From Agromyces ramosus (GTDB lineage: Bacteria > Actinomycetota > Actinomycetes > Actinomycetales > Microbacteriaceae), in contig NZ_SGWY01000001.1 in NCBI RefSeq assembly GCF_004216665.1, forward strand, positions 62,001 to 126,000: a DNA stretch of 64,000 bases, written 5' to 3'. The first letter of the stretch is position 1; each line of letters begins with the position of its first letter. A program made the position numbers and the translations under genes. Below the pieces are notes generated by a model that was not told the DNA's origin, did not search any database, and saw nothing but the letters and a program-made list of their open reading frames with translations. Below, one piece after another: positions 63,976 to 64,000 of this stretch.

Positions 63976-64000
63976 CGGCTGGGCATCGTCGATGCCTCCG

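Noticed and set aside
1..64000. tRNA, rRNA or riboswitch genes.
   Set aside because: Reading the intergenic regions on both strands I found no T-loop/anticodon pattern and no recognisable riboswitch core; a covariance-model scan would be decisive.

Overview
The window is a high-GC (about 70% by eye) actinobacterial chromosome segment. The gene families (DUF5302, dodecin, the CE1758/CE1759 flavin pair, CGNR regulator, actinobacterial-type PNPase and FtsK), the frequent GTG/TTG starts and the many ATGA/GTGA overlaps point to Microbacteriaceae, perhaps near Agromyces. The genus is an inference. I saw no rRNA, tRNA, CRISPR array, phage gene or intact insertion sequence.

Layout. 1-2.7 kb: start of a TctC-like solute-binding lipoprotein gene, divergent from a CitA/DctS-type sensor kinase and its response regulator, probably a carboxylate uptake locus. 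2.7-19 kb: a minus-strand housekeeping block (pncC/cinA, pgsA, ftsK, rnj, dapA, folA, thyA, dapB, M16 protease). It contains a plus-strand redox group (thioredoxin-like, DUF4395, OsmC) and a gene-poor stretch at 10.6-11.4 kb with two kinds of tandem repeat beside a truncated antitoxin-like gene. 19-38 kb: a branched-chain amino acid (mainly leucine) catabolic region. Its parts are a CitE-like lyase, MaoC hydratase, acyl-CoA dehydrogenase and biotin carboxylase in one operon; etfB-etfA plus a membrane cytochrome b in another; a carboxyltransferase divergent from a TetR regulator; and the BkdABC complex divergent from an Lrp/AsnC regulator. Three of these promoters carry the same 16-bp operator-like palindrome. 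39-41.4 kb: pnp. 41.7-60 kb: accessory genes, including a glycosyltransferase-SGNH esterase fusion, dodecin, DedA, a 1286-residue patatin/DUF3376 protein with a multi-pass membrane tail, a flavin reductase/monooxygenase pair, a secreted M28 peptidase and a CGNR regulator. 60.3 kb: rpsO. 60.7-64 kb: a quinone oxidoreductase, a flavin monooxygenase, DUF488 and a secreted CHRD protein.

How the genes work together. BkdABC makes isovaleryl-CoA from the leucine keto acid. The dehydrogenase oxidises it and passes electrons to ETF. The carboxylase pair, MaoC hydratase and CitE-like lyase then take it to acetyl-CoA and acetoacetate. The same gene set occurs in the mycobacterial Rv2495c-Rv2506 region; here it is split into several units and has gained etfBA and a cytochrome b that could carry ETF electrons to the membrane.

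The most unusual signals are: (1) a 10-base word, GCGGCATCCG, found by eye in at least 34 places on both strands where chance predicts fewer than one, with its GGATGCC core also forming inverted pairs in terminators; (2) five TTGCAA-type boxes at an exact 14-bp period directly before an ArsR-type gene; (3) the shared catabolic operator; (4) the patatin/membrane protein; (5) the glycosyltransferase-esterase fusion; and (6) the apparent splitting of the usual rpsO-pnp-M16 protease order by two roughly 20-kb blocks.
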